NCBI GenBank assembly: GCA_002417825.1
Contig: DICX01000018.1
Location: forward strand, 8,228 to 15,171
Reading direction: 5' to 3'
From: Lactobacillus sp. UBA5815
Lineage (GTDB): Bacteria > Bacillota > Bacilli > Lactobacillales > Lactobacillaceae
Length of the DNA: 6,944 nucleotides
Numbering within the stretch: position 1 is the stretch's first letter; each line of letters begins with the position of its first letter. Position numbers and translations under genes: made by a program. The notes beneath the pieces were generated by a model, which was given only the letters and a program-made list of their open reading frames with translations, had not been told where the DNA came from and searched no databases. Of this stretch, positions 1 to 5,940 are shown piece by piece.

Positions 1-140
1 GGATTTCCCGATGCAATGCCACAGCCAATAAATGCACCAATCAGCATCGCAACCAGCAGCCAAAGAAAGATTTTGCCATAATGCTGCAGTTTTCTTTGAA
101 CAGCTGACCAATTGAATAATGACCCATCAAATAGTTTCAT
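1..140 (-). CDS. EpuA-like small membrane protein, 5' part only (often annotated 'DNA-directed RNA polymerase subunit beta')
   Basis: A minus-strand reading frame begins with ATG at 140 and stays open to the window edge, giving 46 complete codons plus two bases; the 3' end lies outside. It starts 16 bases after the mbl stop, with a modest AGGG at 154-151 as ribosome binding site, so it is probably cotranscribed with mbl. The product begins MKLFDGSLFNWSAVQRKL, a basic, amphipathic N-terminus, followed by one hydrophobic segment at about residues 24-42 (IFLWLLVAMLIGAFIG), and then CGIASGN and probably P. A single transmembrane helix running into a G-x-G-I-x-x-G-N-P type turn is the hallmark of the short EpuA family, which often sits beside mreB/mbl in lactobacilli. 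Family membership is inferred from the helix, the turn and the location. The RNA polymerase name carried by many database entries is doubtful for a protein of this shape. Another small membrane protein remains possible. Confidence 0.62.
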   Translation of the reverse strand, partial: MKLFDGSLFNWSAVQRKLQHYGKIFLWLLVAMLIGAFIGCGIASGN

Positions 141-156
141 GGATTCACATCCCTAA

Positions 157-1146
157 CTAATGTCTTTTATGCTGTTCAATATTTTTGAGTAAAATTCCTG
201 TTCCCAATGCAACGGCCTCTAATGGTTTATCGGCTGTTAAAACTGGAACTTGTAAATAATATTGAATAAGCTTATCAATATTAGTCAACAAGGCACCACC
301 ACCCGTAAGCATGATTCCTCGATCGATAATATCAGCTGAAAGCTCTGGTGGCGTCTGCTCTAAAACTTCTTTTGTTGCAGCAACAATTGACATTAAACCA
401 TCCTGCAATGCCTTTTGAATTTCAGGAGCAGTTACTGTTGTTTGCTTAGGAAGCCCATCAACCATGTCACGACCACGAACTGTGATTTTTTTGTCAGGAT
501 CTGCTTCAAAAGCATACCCGATTTGAATTTTGATTTGTTCAGCTGTTCGTTGCCCAATCAGCAAATTGCTGCTATTTTTGATATAAGTGATGACGGCTTG
601 ATTCATTTCATCACCAGCCCACCGCAAAGATTTGGCAGTGACAATCTCCCCCATCGACAATACCGCGATATCTGTCGTACCACCACCAATATCGATAACC
701 ATGTTACCTTGTGGTTTAAAGATATCCAGTCCTGTACCAACTGCAGCTACCTTAGGCTCAAAGTCTAAATAGACATTACCACCACCTGATTTTTCTGCAG
801 CTTGAATAATCGCTTTTTGTTCAATCGATGTCACACCGGTTGGCGCACAAATCAAAATATTAGGCTTGGATAAAAAGCCTTTTACGTTTAATTTATTAAT
901 AAAATAACTCAGCATCGCTTCTGTAATATCAAAATCTGCAATCACGCCATTTTTTAACGGACGGATTACTCGGATATTTCCAGGCGTACGGCCAACCATT
1001 TTATAAGCTTCTTCACCTACTGCGACGACCCTGTTATTGTTCGTATCAACAGCCACAACAGATGGCTCATTTAAAACGATTCCTTTTCCAGAAACGTTGA
1101 TCAGTACGTTTGCTGTTCCTAAATCTATACCTATATCTCTTGCCAA
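157..1146 (-). CDS. mbl: MreB-family actin homologue Mbl, rod-shape determining protein
   Basis: This is a bacterial actin that polymerises under the membrane and guides the elongation machinery (RodA, PBP2, MreC/D) for side-wall peptidoglycan synthesis. The 329 residues are full length for the family. Visible motifs are phosphate-1 at residues 4-16 (DIGIDLGTANVLI), EPKVAA at 130-135 with the presumed catalytic Glu130, phosphate-2 at 150-159 (VIDIGGGTTD), and the adenosine motif with T281-G282-G283-G284. The opening ARDIGIDLGTANVLI and the VGRTPGNI and TPPELSADIIDRG blocks resemble Bacillus subtilis Mbl more than MreB, and the position downstream of the ATP synthase/DUF1146 genes matches the mbl locus. 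The start is TTG at 1146-1144, 7 bases after GGAGG (1158-1154). The gene has its own promoter-like sequence just upstream and is followed after 16 bases by the EpuA-like gene. The MreB family call is near certain; the Mbl paralogue call is likely. Confidence 0.93.
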   Translation of the reverse strand: MARDIGIDLGTANVLINVSGKGIVLNEPSVVAVDTNNNRVVAVGEEAYKMVGRTPGNIRVIRPLKNGVIADFDITEAMLSYFINKLNVKGFLSKPNILICAPTGVTSIEQKAIIQAAEKSGGGNVYLDFEPKVAAVGTGLDIFKPQGNMVIDIGGGTTDIAVLSMGEIVTAKSLRWAGDEMNQAVITYIKNSSNLLIGQRTAEQIKIQIGYAFEADPDKKITVRGRDMVDGLPKQTTVTAPEIQKALQDGLMSIVAATKEVLEQTPPELSADIIDRGIMLTGGGALLTNIDKLIQYYLQVPVLTADKPLEAVALGTGILLKNIEQHKRH

Positions 1147-1153
1147 AACGGTT

Positions 1154-1158
1154 CCTCC
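1154..1158 (-). promoter_or_regulatory. Ribosome binding site that fixes the TTG start of mbl
   Basis: GGAGG on the minus strand lies 7 bases upstream of TTG at 1146. The family-typical N-terminus (ARDIGIDLGT) begins directly after this TTG, so TTG is the real start rather than an internal leucine codon. Confidence 0.85.
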
Positions 1159-1164
1159 ACTATT

Positions 1165-1179
1165 TAATCAGCCTGATTA
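1165..1179. repeat. Perfect 15-base palindrome over the mbl promoter, possible operator
   Basis: TAATCAG-C-CTGATTA is a perfect 7-base inverted repeat around one central base. Its upstream half overlaps four bases of the -10 box (1181-1176) and the palindrome covers the predicted transcription start. The position suits a repressor site, but no regulator is identified. Its AT-rich arms overlap the TATAAT, so a chance occurrence cannot be excluded. It lacks a following T run, so it is not a terminator. Confidence 0.45.
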
Positions 1180-1184
1180 TACCA
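1169..1184 (-). promoter_or_regulatory. Probable extended -10 promoter for mbl and the gene after it
   Basis: The minus strand reads TGGTATAAT: a perfect TATAAT hexamer at 1181-1176 preceded by the TG of an extended -10 (1184-1183). A transcription start would fall near 1169, leaving a leader of about 20-25 bases that contains the mbl ribosome binding site. No good -35 hexamer is seen at 16-18 bases spacing (the candidates are AGTTCA, AAGTTC and AAAGTT), which is tolerated by extended -10 promoters read by the housekeeping sigma factor. It lies in the 85-base gap between the DUF1146 gene and mbl, the largest gap in the window. Confidence 0.68.
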
Positions 1185-1231
1185 TAAAACCGCAACCTGA
1201 ACTTTTAAGCACTATTGATTTTAAAGTCTTC

Positions 1232-1462
1232 TTAGAAAAGGTAGCGCAATTGCATCGATAGGTCAATCAAACTAATGATTAACTGCCCAACTAAAAAGCC
1301 AATGGCAATTGCAGTAAAAAGAAGTAGGATTTGCGCTTCAAACGTATGTCCACGACGTAAAAACTTATCAAAATCAAATGCTTGTACAGCCTTAAAGGAG
1401 AAAAATATAGTAATAAAATAAGTGACCAAGCTGATCACTGCATGCACACCTACATCTTGCAT
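1232..1462 (-). CDS. DUF1146 (YwzB-family) small integral membrane protein
   Basis: This encodes a 76-residue protein of unknown function. Two hydrophobic helices are evident: about residues 5-23 (GVHAVISLVTYFITIFFSF) and 43-68 (from AQILLLF through AIAIGFLVGQ to LIDLS), joined by a basic loop with FDKFLRRG at 31-38. The second helix with its IAIG-x-LVGQ-x-I core and the closing QLRYLF match the DUF1146 family, whose B. subtilis member YwzB ends QLPYL and also lies downstream of the atp operon. Start ATG at 1462 is preceded by AAGGAG (1478-1473) with a 10-base spacer, and this site comes only three bases after the T run of the atp terminator. No promoter is visible between that terminator and the gene, so it may depend on readthrough from the atp operon. 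A link to ATP synthase or envelope function is suggested by conserved position only. Confidence 0.85.
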   Translation of the reverse strand: MQDVGVHAVISLVTYFITIFFSFKAVQAFDFDKFLRRGHTFEAQILLLFTAIAIGFLVGQLIISLIDLSMQLRYLF

Positions 1463-1480
1463 ATGACAAAAACTCCTTAT

Positions 1481-1515
1481 AAAAAATGGCGAACGCTCTC
1501 GCGTTCGTCATTTTT
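1481..1515 (-). terminator. Intrinsic terminator closing the atp operon
   Basis: On the minus strand a stem of 15 pairs forms between 1515-1501 and 1496-1482, with a four-base GAGA loop (1500-1497). The core ACGAACGC / GCGTTCGC is GC-rich, with one A-C mismatch, and is flanked by an A run before and six T residues after (1486-1481). It begins 13 bases past the atpC stop. Read on the plus strand the mismatch becomes a G-U pair and a T run follows too, so it could act in both directions. Confidence 0.88.
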
Positions 1516-1528
1516 AAACTCAACATTA

Positions 1529-1969
1529 TCACTTTGACAAATCACTATAAACATGAATTCGATTAACGGCCCGCCTCAAAGCAATTTGAGCTTTAAGATA
1601 AGAACGTTCATCGTGCTTTTTCTTAGCATCTGCCAAATGCTGCTCAGCACGCTCTTTAGCTGATTGTGCACGTTTGATATCAATATTGCGTGCACCCTCA
1701 GCAGAGTCAGCAATAATTGTTGCTATATTATTTGAAAACTCAACGTACCCACCGTTAACCGCAATATAGTCAGTTTTATCTTCTGACGCATGATCACGTT
1801 TGACACGGACTTCACCAATGCCCAAAGGCGTCAATAACGGTGCATGGTCATACATGATGCCACGTTCACCATCAATTGCATCTAAAACGACGATAGTACT
1901 TTTATGTGAGTAAACAATTCCATTTGGGGTCACAACCGTAACCGTTAAAAGTTTTTCTGGATCTGCCAT
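1529..1969 (-). CDS. atpC: F-type ATP synthase epsilon subunit
   Basis: Epsilon joins gamma in the central stalk and couples F1 to the c-ring; its C-terminal helices can inhibit ATP hydrolysis. The 146-residue product has the N-terminal beta-sandwich (about 1-88, with TVTVVTPNGIVY at 9-20, DHAPLLTPL at 41-49 and YIAVNGGYVE at 68-77) and a full helical hairpin (about 95-140, with AKERAEQHL and ALRRAVNRI). The ATP-binding motif I-D-x-x-R-A known from Bacillus epsilon is present as IDIKRA (96-101). Arg100, Arg107, Arg133, Arg137 and Glu91 align with the reported ligand residues of the thermophilic Bacillus PS3 protein. A GTG directly upstream (1972-1970) would add one residue, but ATG at 1969 has the better spacing to GGTGAT (1980-1975). 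The gene follows atpD after 11 bases and is the last of the operon, before the terminator. Confidence 0.96.
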   Translation of the reverse strand: MADPEKLLTVTVVTPNGIVYSHKSTIVVLDAIDGERGIMYDHAPLLTPLGIGEVRVKRDHASEDKTDYIAVNGGYVEFSNNIATIIADSAEGARNIDIKRAQSAKERAEQHLADAKKKHDERSYLKAQIALRRAVNRIHVYSDLSK

Positions 1970-1974
1970 CACAA

Positions 1975-1980
1975 ATCACC
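1975..1980 (-). promoter_or_regulatory. Ribosome binding site of atpC, deciding ATG over GTG
   Basis: The minus strand reads TAGGGTGATTTGTGATGG. GGTGAT matches the 3' part of the AAGGAGGTGAT consensus and starts right after the atpD stop. Only 2 bases separate it from the GTG at 1972, against 5 from the ATG at 1969, so the ATG is preferred. The same register and spacing are used by atpA. Confidence 0.6.
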
Positions 1981-3423
1981 CTACTTATTTTCTAGCAGTG
2001 ACTTTGCTTCAGGATCTTCCGGCGTTACACCCATCTTTTCTGCTTTTTTCAAAACATCTTCAATCGGGCCAACACCTCTAAAGGCATCTTCAGGTAAGTC
2101 ATCAAGATGACCATCCAAAATCAACTTAAAGCCTTTGATCGTGTCCTTAACCGGAACATAAGATCCTGGAACACCCGTAAACTGCTCAGCAACAAAGAAG
2201 TTTTGTGAAAGGAAGAACTGAATTTTACGTGCTCTTTCTACGATCATCTTTTCTTCATCAGACAATTCATCCATTCCTAAAACGGAAATAATGTCTTGAA
2301 GTTCATGATAACGTTGTAGAACATGTTGAACTTTCGTTGCAACTTCATAATGTTCTTTGCCAACGATTTCAGGGTCCAAAGCACTTGAAGACGACTCCAA
2401 AGGATCAACAGCTGGATAAATTCCTTGTTCAACCAAACGTCTCTCCAAGTTCGTCGTTGCATCCAAGTGAGCAAAAGTTGTTGCAGGTGCAGGGTCGGTA
2501 TAATCATCAGCAGGCACATAAACCGCCTGAATCGAGGTAACAGATCCCTTCTTAGTTGATGTGATCCGCTCTTGCAATTGTCCCATTTCAGTAGCCAAAG
2601 TTGGCTGATAACCAACAGCACTTGGCATCCGGCCTAACAGCGCAGAAACTTCGGAACCAGCCTGTGTAAATCGAAAGATGTTGTCAATGAACAACAAAAC
2701 ATCTTGTCCTTCAACATCACGGAAATATTCCGCAATCGTCAGACCGGTCAAAGCAACTCGCATTCTGGCACCAGGTGGTTCATTCATTTGTCCAAATACC
2801 ATAGCAGTTTTGGCTAAAACACCAGAAGCCTTCATTTCGAAATAAAGGTCATTACCTTCACGTGTTCTTTCACCAACACCAGTAAAGACTGAAATACCAC
2901 CATGCTCTTGAGCAATATTGTGAATCAGTTCCTGAATCAAAACTGTTTTTCCAACACCGGCACCACCAAAAAGCCCAACTTTACCACCACGAACATAAGG
3001 AGCTAACAGATCGATAACTTTAATCCCAGTTTCTAGGATTTCAGTACTCGTACTCAAGTCTTTATAATCGGGGGCAGAGCGATGGATACTGTCTCGTTTA
3101 GCATCTGGTCCAAACTTAGGACCATCATCGATGGGGTCACCTAAAACGTTGAACACACGGCCTAAAGTTTTCTTGCCTACCGGAACAGTAATCGGACCAC
3201 CTGTGTCTTCGACTTTCATTCCACGTTTTAAGCCATCGGTAGATTCCATCGCAATGGTCCGTAGAACACCGTCGCCAAGTTCGAGTGATACTTCAAGAAC
3301 GATTGATTCTGTCTCTGACTTTTTAACACGTAGCGCATTATTGATATCCGGAAGATTTTTATCAATCGGAAAAGCAACATCGACCACTGGGCCAATAACT
3401 TGAACAACTTCACCTTCGCTCAA
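1981..3423 (-). CDS. atpD: F-type ATP synthase beta subunit (catalytic)
   Basis: Beta carries the three catalytic sites of F1 and forms the alpha3-beta3 hexamer with AtpA at the cytoplasmic face of the membrane. The 480 residues contain Walker A GGAGVGKT (153-160, Lys159), GERTREG (184-190, catalytic Glu185 and Arg186), Walker B LLFID (243-247), and the DELSDEE segment (385-391) that contacts gamma and epsilon. The start is TTG at 3423-3421, 7 bases after a perfect AAGGAGGT (3438-3431). No in-frame ATG or GTG occurs between the upstream stop TAG at 3468-3466 and this TTG, and the family N-terminus (GEVVQVIGPVVDV) follows at once. It lies 20 bases after atpG and 11 before atpC. The C-terminus continues past the usual AEKMG-type end with a Pro/Glu-rich tail of about 15 residues ending SLLENK. 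Identity is certain; only the role of the tail is open. Confidence 0.99.
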   Translation of the reverse strand: MSEGEVVQVIGPVVDVAFPIDKNLPDINNALRVKKSETESIVLEVSLELGDGVLRTIAMESTDGLKRGMKVEDTGGPITVPVGKKTLGRVFNVLGDPIDDGPKFGPDAKRDSIHRSAPDYKDLSTSTEILETGIKVIDLLAPYVRGGKVGLFGGAGVGKTVLIQELIHNIAQEHGGISVFTGVGERTREGNDLYFEMKASGVLAKTAMVFGQMNEPPGARMRVALTGLTIAEYFRDVEGQDVLLFIDNIFRFTQAGSEVSALLGRMPSAVGYQPTLATEMGQLQERITSTKKGSVTSIQAVYVPADDYTDPAPATTFAHLDATTNLERRLVEQGIYPAVDPLESSSSALDPEIVGKEHYEVATKVQHVLQRYHELQDIISVLGMDELSDEEKMIVERARKIQFFLSQNFFVAEQFTGVPGSYVPVKDTIKGFKLILDGHLDDLPEDAFRGVGPIEDVLKKAEKMGVTPEDPEAKSLLENK

Positions 3424-3430
3424 AACATCT

Positions 3431-3438
3431 ACCTCCTT
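3431..3438 (-). promoter_or_regulatory. Strong ribosome binding site fixing the TTG start of atpD
   Basis: AAGGAGGT is a perfect anti-Shine-Dalgarno match, 7 bases upstream of TTG at 3423. An out-of-frame ATG at 3428-3426 lies only two bases after the site and reads ATG-TTT-TGA, its stop overlapping the TTG. It is too close to the site to be the intended start. Confidence 0.85.
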
Positions 3439-3443
3439 TTCTT

Positions 3444-4403
3444 TTATTCTAAAGCATTTGCGCCGCTAATAATTTCAGTAATTTCAGTCGTGATCTGTGC
3501 TTGTCTTGCACGATTCAACTGAGTCGTCAAGCCAGACACAATGTCATCAGCATTCTTAGATGCAGACTGCATTGCAGTCATTGAACTTGCATGCTCAGCT
3601 GTTTTAGCATCAAGAATCGCGCCATAAATCATTGAACGCGCAAATTGCGGTAACAATGAACTCACCACAGTATTCAAATCCGGGGCGACAATATAATCTT
3701 GAATCGGATTATCCGCTGCATCGGAACTGATTTCAATATCTGAAATGGGAAGCATTTTTTCAACACGAAAAGCAGAAGACAAGGTATTCACATGATGCGT
3801 ATAGCAAACATAAAGTTCATCAAAAACACCATTTAGATACATTTTGATTGCGGTACTGACAATAGGCCGAACTTCTTTAAAAGTTGGCACATCGCTAATG
3901 CCACTATATTCATAAACGACATCCATTTGTTGTTTTTTGAAAAATTGTGCAGGCACACTGCCAACTGAAAGAATTTCAACTTTTTTGTCAGCTGCCTTGG
4001 CATCCTGGAAAACACTCATCATGTTTTTAATGATTTGACTATTATATGAACCAACTAGTCCACGATCACCACCGATAACCAAGTATCCGGTTTTTTTGAT
4101 TTCTTTTCGAGGTTGAATCAAGTCGATTGAAACTCCCAAATCGAAAACATCAGCAAAATTCAAATCAGCCACTGCTTCGTCGCTAAATTGGCGATTGTCT
4201 TGATGCAGATGATCAACGATTTGTGAACTCATCAGATGAGATAAAGTCATCCTGACTCGTTCATTATAAAGGGTATAGCCCTTATCTCTTTTTTCAGTTT
4301 GACTTAACTTAGCACCAGAGACCATTCTCATTGCTTCGGTGATTTGGCCGGTTTGTTTAATCGATGTGATTTTTCTTTTCAAATCAAGCAAAGACTCAGG
4401 CAT
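3444..4403 (-). CDS. atpG: F-type ATP synthase gamma subunit
   Basis: Gamma is the rotating central shaft whose N- and C-terminal helices form a coiled coil inside the alpha3-beta3 head. The 319-residue product shows both conserved ends: residues 8-35 (LKRKITSIKQTGQITEAMRMV, then SGAKL) and 290-319 (SGLTTQLNRARQAQITTEI, then TEIISGANALE). GGDRGLVGSYN at 111-121 marks the Rossmann-like domain. At 319 residues it is longer than the roughly 285 of E. coli or Bacillus. The extra length lies mainly between about 58 and 105 (from LMSSQIVDHLHQ to PRKEIKKT), where lactic acid bacteria commonly carry insertions. The start is ATG at 4403, 7 bases after AGGAGG (4416-4411). That binding site overlaps the atpA stop codon, and the gap between the two genes is 11 bases. 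Confidence 0.98.
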   Translation of the reverse strand: MPESLLDLKRKITSIKQTGQITEAMRMVSGAKLSQTEKRDKGYTLYNERVRMTLSHLMSSQIVDHLHQDNRQFSDEAVADLNFADVFDLGVSIDLIQPRKEIKKTGYLVIGGDRGLVGSYNSQIIKNMMSVFQDAKAADKKVEILSVGSVPAQFFKKQQMDVVYEYSGISDVPTFKEVRPIVSTAIKMYLNGVFDELYVCYTHHVNTLSSAFRVEKMLPISDIEISSDAADNPIQDYIVAPDLNTVVSSLLPQFARSMIYGAILDAKTAEHASSMTAMQSASKNADDIVSGLTTQLNRARQAQITTEITEIISGANALE

Positions 4404-4410
4404 ATAACCC

Positions 4411-4416
4411 CCTCCT
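4411..4416 (-). promoter_or_regulatory. Ribosome binding site of atpG overlapping the atpA stop
   Basis: The minus strand reads CTAGGAGGGGGTTATATG. The AG of the atpA stop TAG (4417-4415) forms the first two bases of AGGAGG. A ribosome terminating on atpA therefore covers the atpG binding site, so translation of the two genes is probably coupled. Confidence 0.75.
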
Positions 4417-5926
4417 AGTTCTTACTTGTTGAAAAACCATCATTAAAGTCTTTAATTGCAGCTTGAAGCTTTTTTTCGTCTGGTAATTTTCCAGTCTCAC
4501 GAATCGTCTTAAGCAAGTCTTCATGCAAATGATCAAAATTATCATAGAGCTCTTGCTCATAGCGTGAGACATCTTCTACCGGAATCGTATCCAAAAAGCC
4601 ATATGTTAATGCATACAAAATGACGACCTGCTTTTCAACAGGCAATGGTTTATGCAATGGCTGCTTCAAAACTTCAACCGTACGACGACCACGATTTAAT
4701 CGAGATTGCGTTGCTTGATCCAAGTCACTACCAAATTGTGCAAAGGATTCCAATTCACGAAAGGCAGCTAAATCAACACGCAATGTACCAGCAACCTTTT
4801 TCATCGCAGGAATCTGTGCACTGCCCCCAACACGTGAAACGGATGCTCCAGCGTTGATAGCAGGACGTGTTCCAGCAAAGAACAAATCGCTTTCCAAGAA
4901 AATTTGACCATCTGTGATAGAAATAACGTTTGTTGGAATATACGCTGAAATATCACCAGCTTGTGTTTCAATAAACGGTAGCGCAGTCATAGAGCCCCCA
5001 CCTAAAGCGTCACTCAATTTTGCACTGCGTTCCAATAAACGAGAGTGCAAATAGAAGACATCTCCAGGATAGGCTTCACGACCAGGTGGACGACGGAGAA
5101 GCAAGGAAAGTTCACGGTAAGCGACCGCTTGTTTGCTTAGGTCATCAAAGATGACTAAAACATCCTTCCCATTGTACATAAATTCTTCTCCCATAGCTGT
5201 TCCAGCATAAGGAGCGATATAAAGCATCGGTGCTGGCTCACTTGGTCCAGCCTCTACGACGATTGTATAATCCATTGCGCCAAAGCGTTTCAAGGTTTCA
5301 ACTTGACTTCTAACGGTTGATTCCTTCTGTCCAATCGCCACGTAGATACAAATAACGTTTTGACCCTTCTGGTTCAAAATCGTATCGATAGCTAAACTTG
5401 TTTTCCCAGTTTTCCGATCTCCAATGATCAACTCACGCTGACCACGTCCAATTGGAACCAAGGCATCAATCGCCTTAATTCCTGTCTGTAAAGGTTGCTT
5501 TACAGATTGACGTTGCATAACGCCTGGTGCTTTTGACTCGATTGGTCGAGATTTATCAGTTTTAATTTCTCCCAAGCCATCGACTGGTTGTCCTAAAGGA
5601 TTGACCACACGTCCAATCAGCGCATCACCAACTGGAACTTGCATGATTCGACCTGTCCGTTTGACTTGATCACCTTCACGGATGTCATCAAATTTACCCA
5701 AAATAATGATACCAACATCATTGGTTTCCAAATTTTGTGCAATACCATACGAACCGTTAGAAAAAGCTACCAGTTCATTGGCTAAAACATTGTTTAATCC
5801 GTGAGCACGGGCAATACCATCGCCGACATAGGTCACAGTCCCAACCTCATCGACGTTGAGCTTATCATCGAAATGTTCTAATTGTTGCTTAATCAAAGCA
5901 CTAATTTCTTCAGCTTTAATGCTCAA
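4415..5926 (-). CDS. atpA: F-type ATP synthase alpha subunit
   Basis: Alpha alternates with beta in the F1 head, holds the non-catalytic nucleotide sites and lends an arginine to the catalytic ones. Counting from the TTG start there are 503 residues, the normal length. Motifs are Walker A GDRKTGKT (169-176), Walker B VLVIFDD (256-262), the alpha-type PPGREAYPGDVFY (280-292) and SVSRVGG (362-368) with the arginine finger Arg365. The N-terminus SIKAEEISALIKQQLE is characteristic of lactobacillar and enterococcal AtpA. The longest open frame would start at GTG 5935, but that codon lies inside the ribosome binding site GAGGTGA (5938-5932). TTG at 5926, 5 bases beyond it, gives the family-typical start, and there is no in-frame ATG nearby. 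The gene starts 14 bases after the atpH stop. Confidence 0.97.
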   Translation of the reverse strand: MSIKAEEISALIKQQLEHFDDKLNVDEVGTVTYVGDGIARAHGLNNVLANELVAFSNGSYGIAQNLETNDVGIIILGKFDDIREGDQVKRTGRIMQVPVGDALIGRVVNPLGQPVDGLGEIKTDKSRPIESKAPGVMQRQSVKQPLQTGIKAIDALVPIGRGQRELIIGDRKTGKTSLAIDTILNQKGQNVICIYVAIGQKESTVRSQVETLKRFGAMDYTIVVEAGPSEPAPMLYIAPYAGTAMGEEFMYNGKDVLVIFDDLSKQAVAYRELSLLLRRPPGREAYPGDVFYLHSRLLERSAKLSDALGGGSMTALPFIETQAGDISAYIPTNVISITDGQIFLESDLFFAGTRPAINAGASVSRVGGSAQIPAMKKVAGTLRVDLAAFRELESFAQFGSDLDQATQSRLNRGRRTVEVLKQPLHKPLPVEKQVVILYALTYGFLDTIPVEDVSRYEQELYDNFDHLHEDLLKTIRETGKLPDEKKLQAAIKDFNDGFSTSKN

Positions 5927-5931
5927 TGGTT

Positions 5932-5938
5932 TCACCTC
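5932..5938 (-). promoter_or_regulatory. Ribosome binding site of atpA, deciding TTG over GTG
   Basis: GAGGTGA matches the 3' part of the GGAGGTGA consensus and lies 5 bases upstream of TTG at 5926. The alternative GTG start (5935-5933) is part of this site itself and so could not be served by it. Confidence 0.75.
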
Positions 5939-5940
5939 TT

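Noticed and set aside
415..768. 117-codon plus-strand open frame inside mbl
   Set aside because: It lies antisense to conserved MreB-family motifs, has low-complexity Cys/Ile-rich composition, and no ribosome binding site was seen.
1186..1194. TTGCGG-like -35 box ahead of the mbl TATAAT
   Set aside because: It lies only about 8 bases from the -10 hexamer, far short of the 16-18 needed. The promoter call rests on the extended -10 instead.
1199..1228. Inverted repeat (GAACTTTTAA / TTTTAAAGTC) just after the DUF1146 gene as a terminator
   Set aside because: The arms pair only with a bulge, are nearly all A-T, and no T run follows. It is too weak to call.
1523..1560. Promoter for the DUF1146 gene at the end of atpC (GATAAT or TATAGT hexamers)
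   Set aside because: No matching -35 at proper spacing and no extended -10; within the range of chance in AT-rich sequence.
2337..3403. Open frames on the plus strand and in other frames across atpD
   Set aside because: They are shadows of the strongly conserved atpD frame, with no ribosome binding sites and no recognisable protein features.
5927..5935. GTG at 5935 as start of atpA (adds three residues, MKP)
   Set aside because: The GTG is part of the ribosome binding site GAGGTGA, and the family N-terminus begins at the TTG at 5926.
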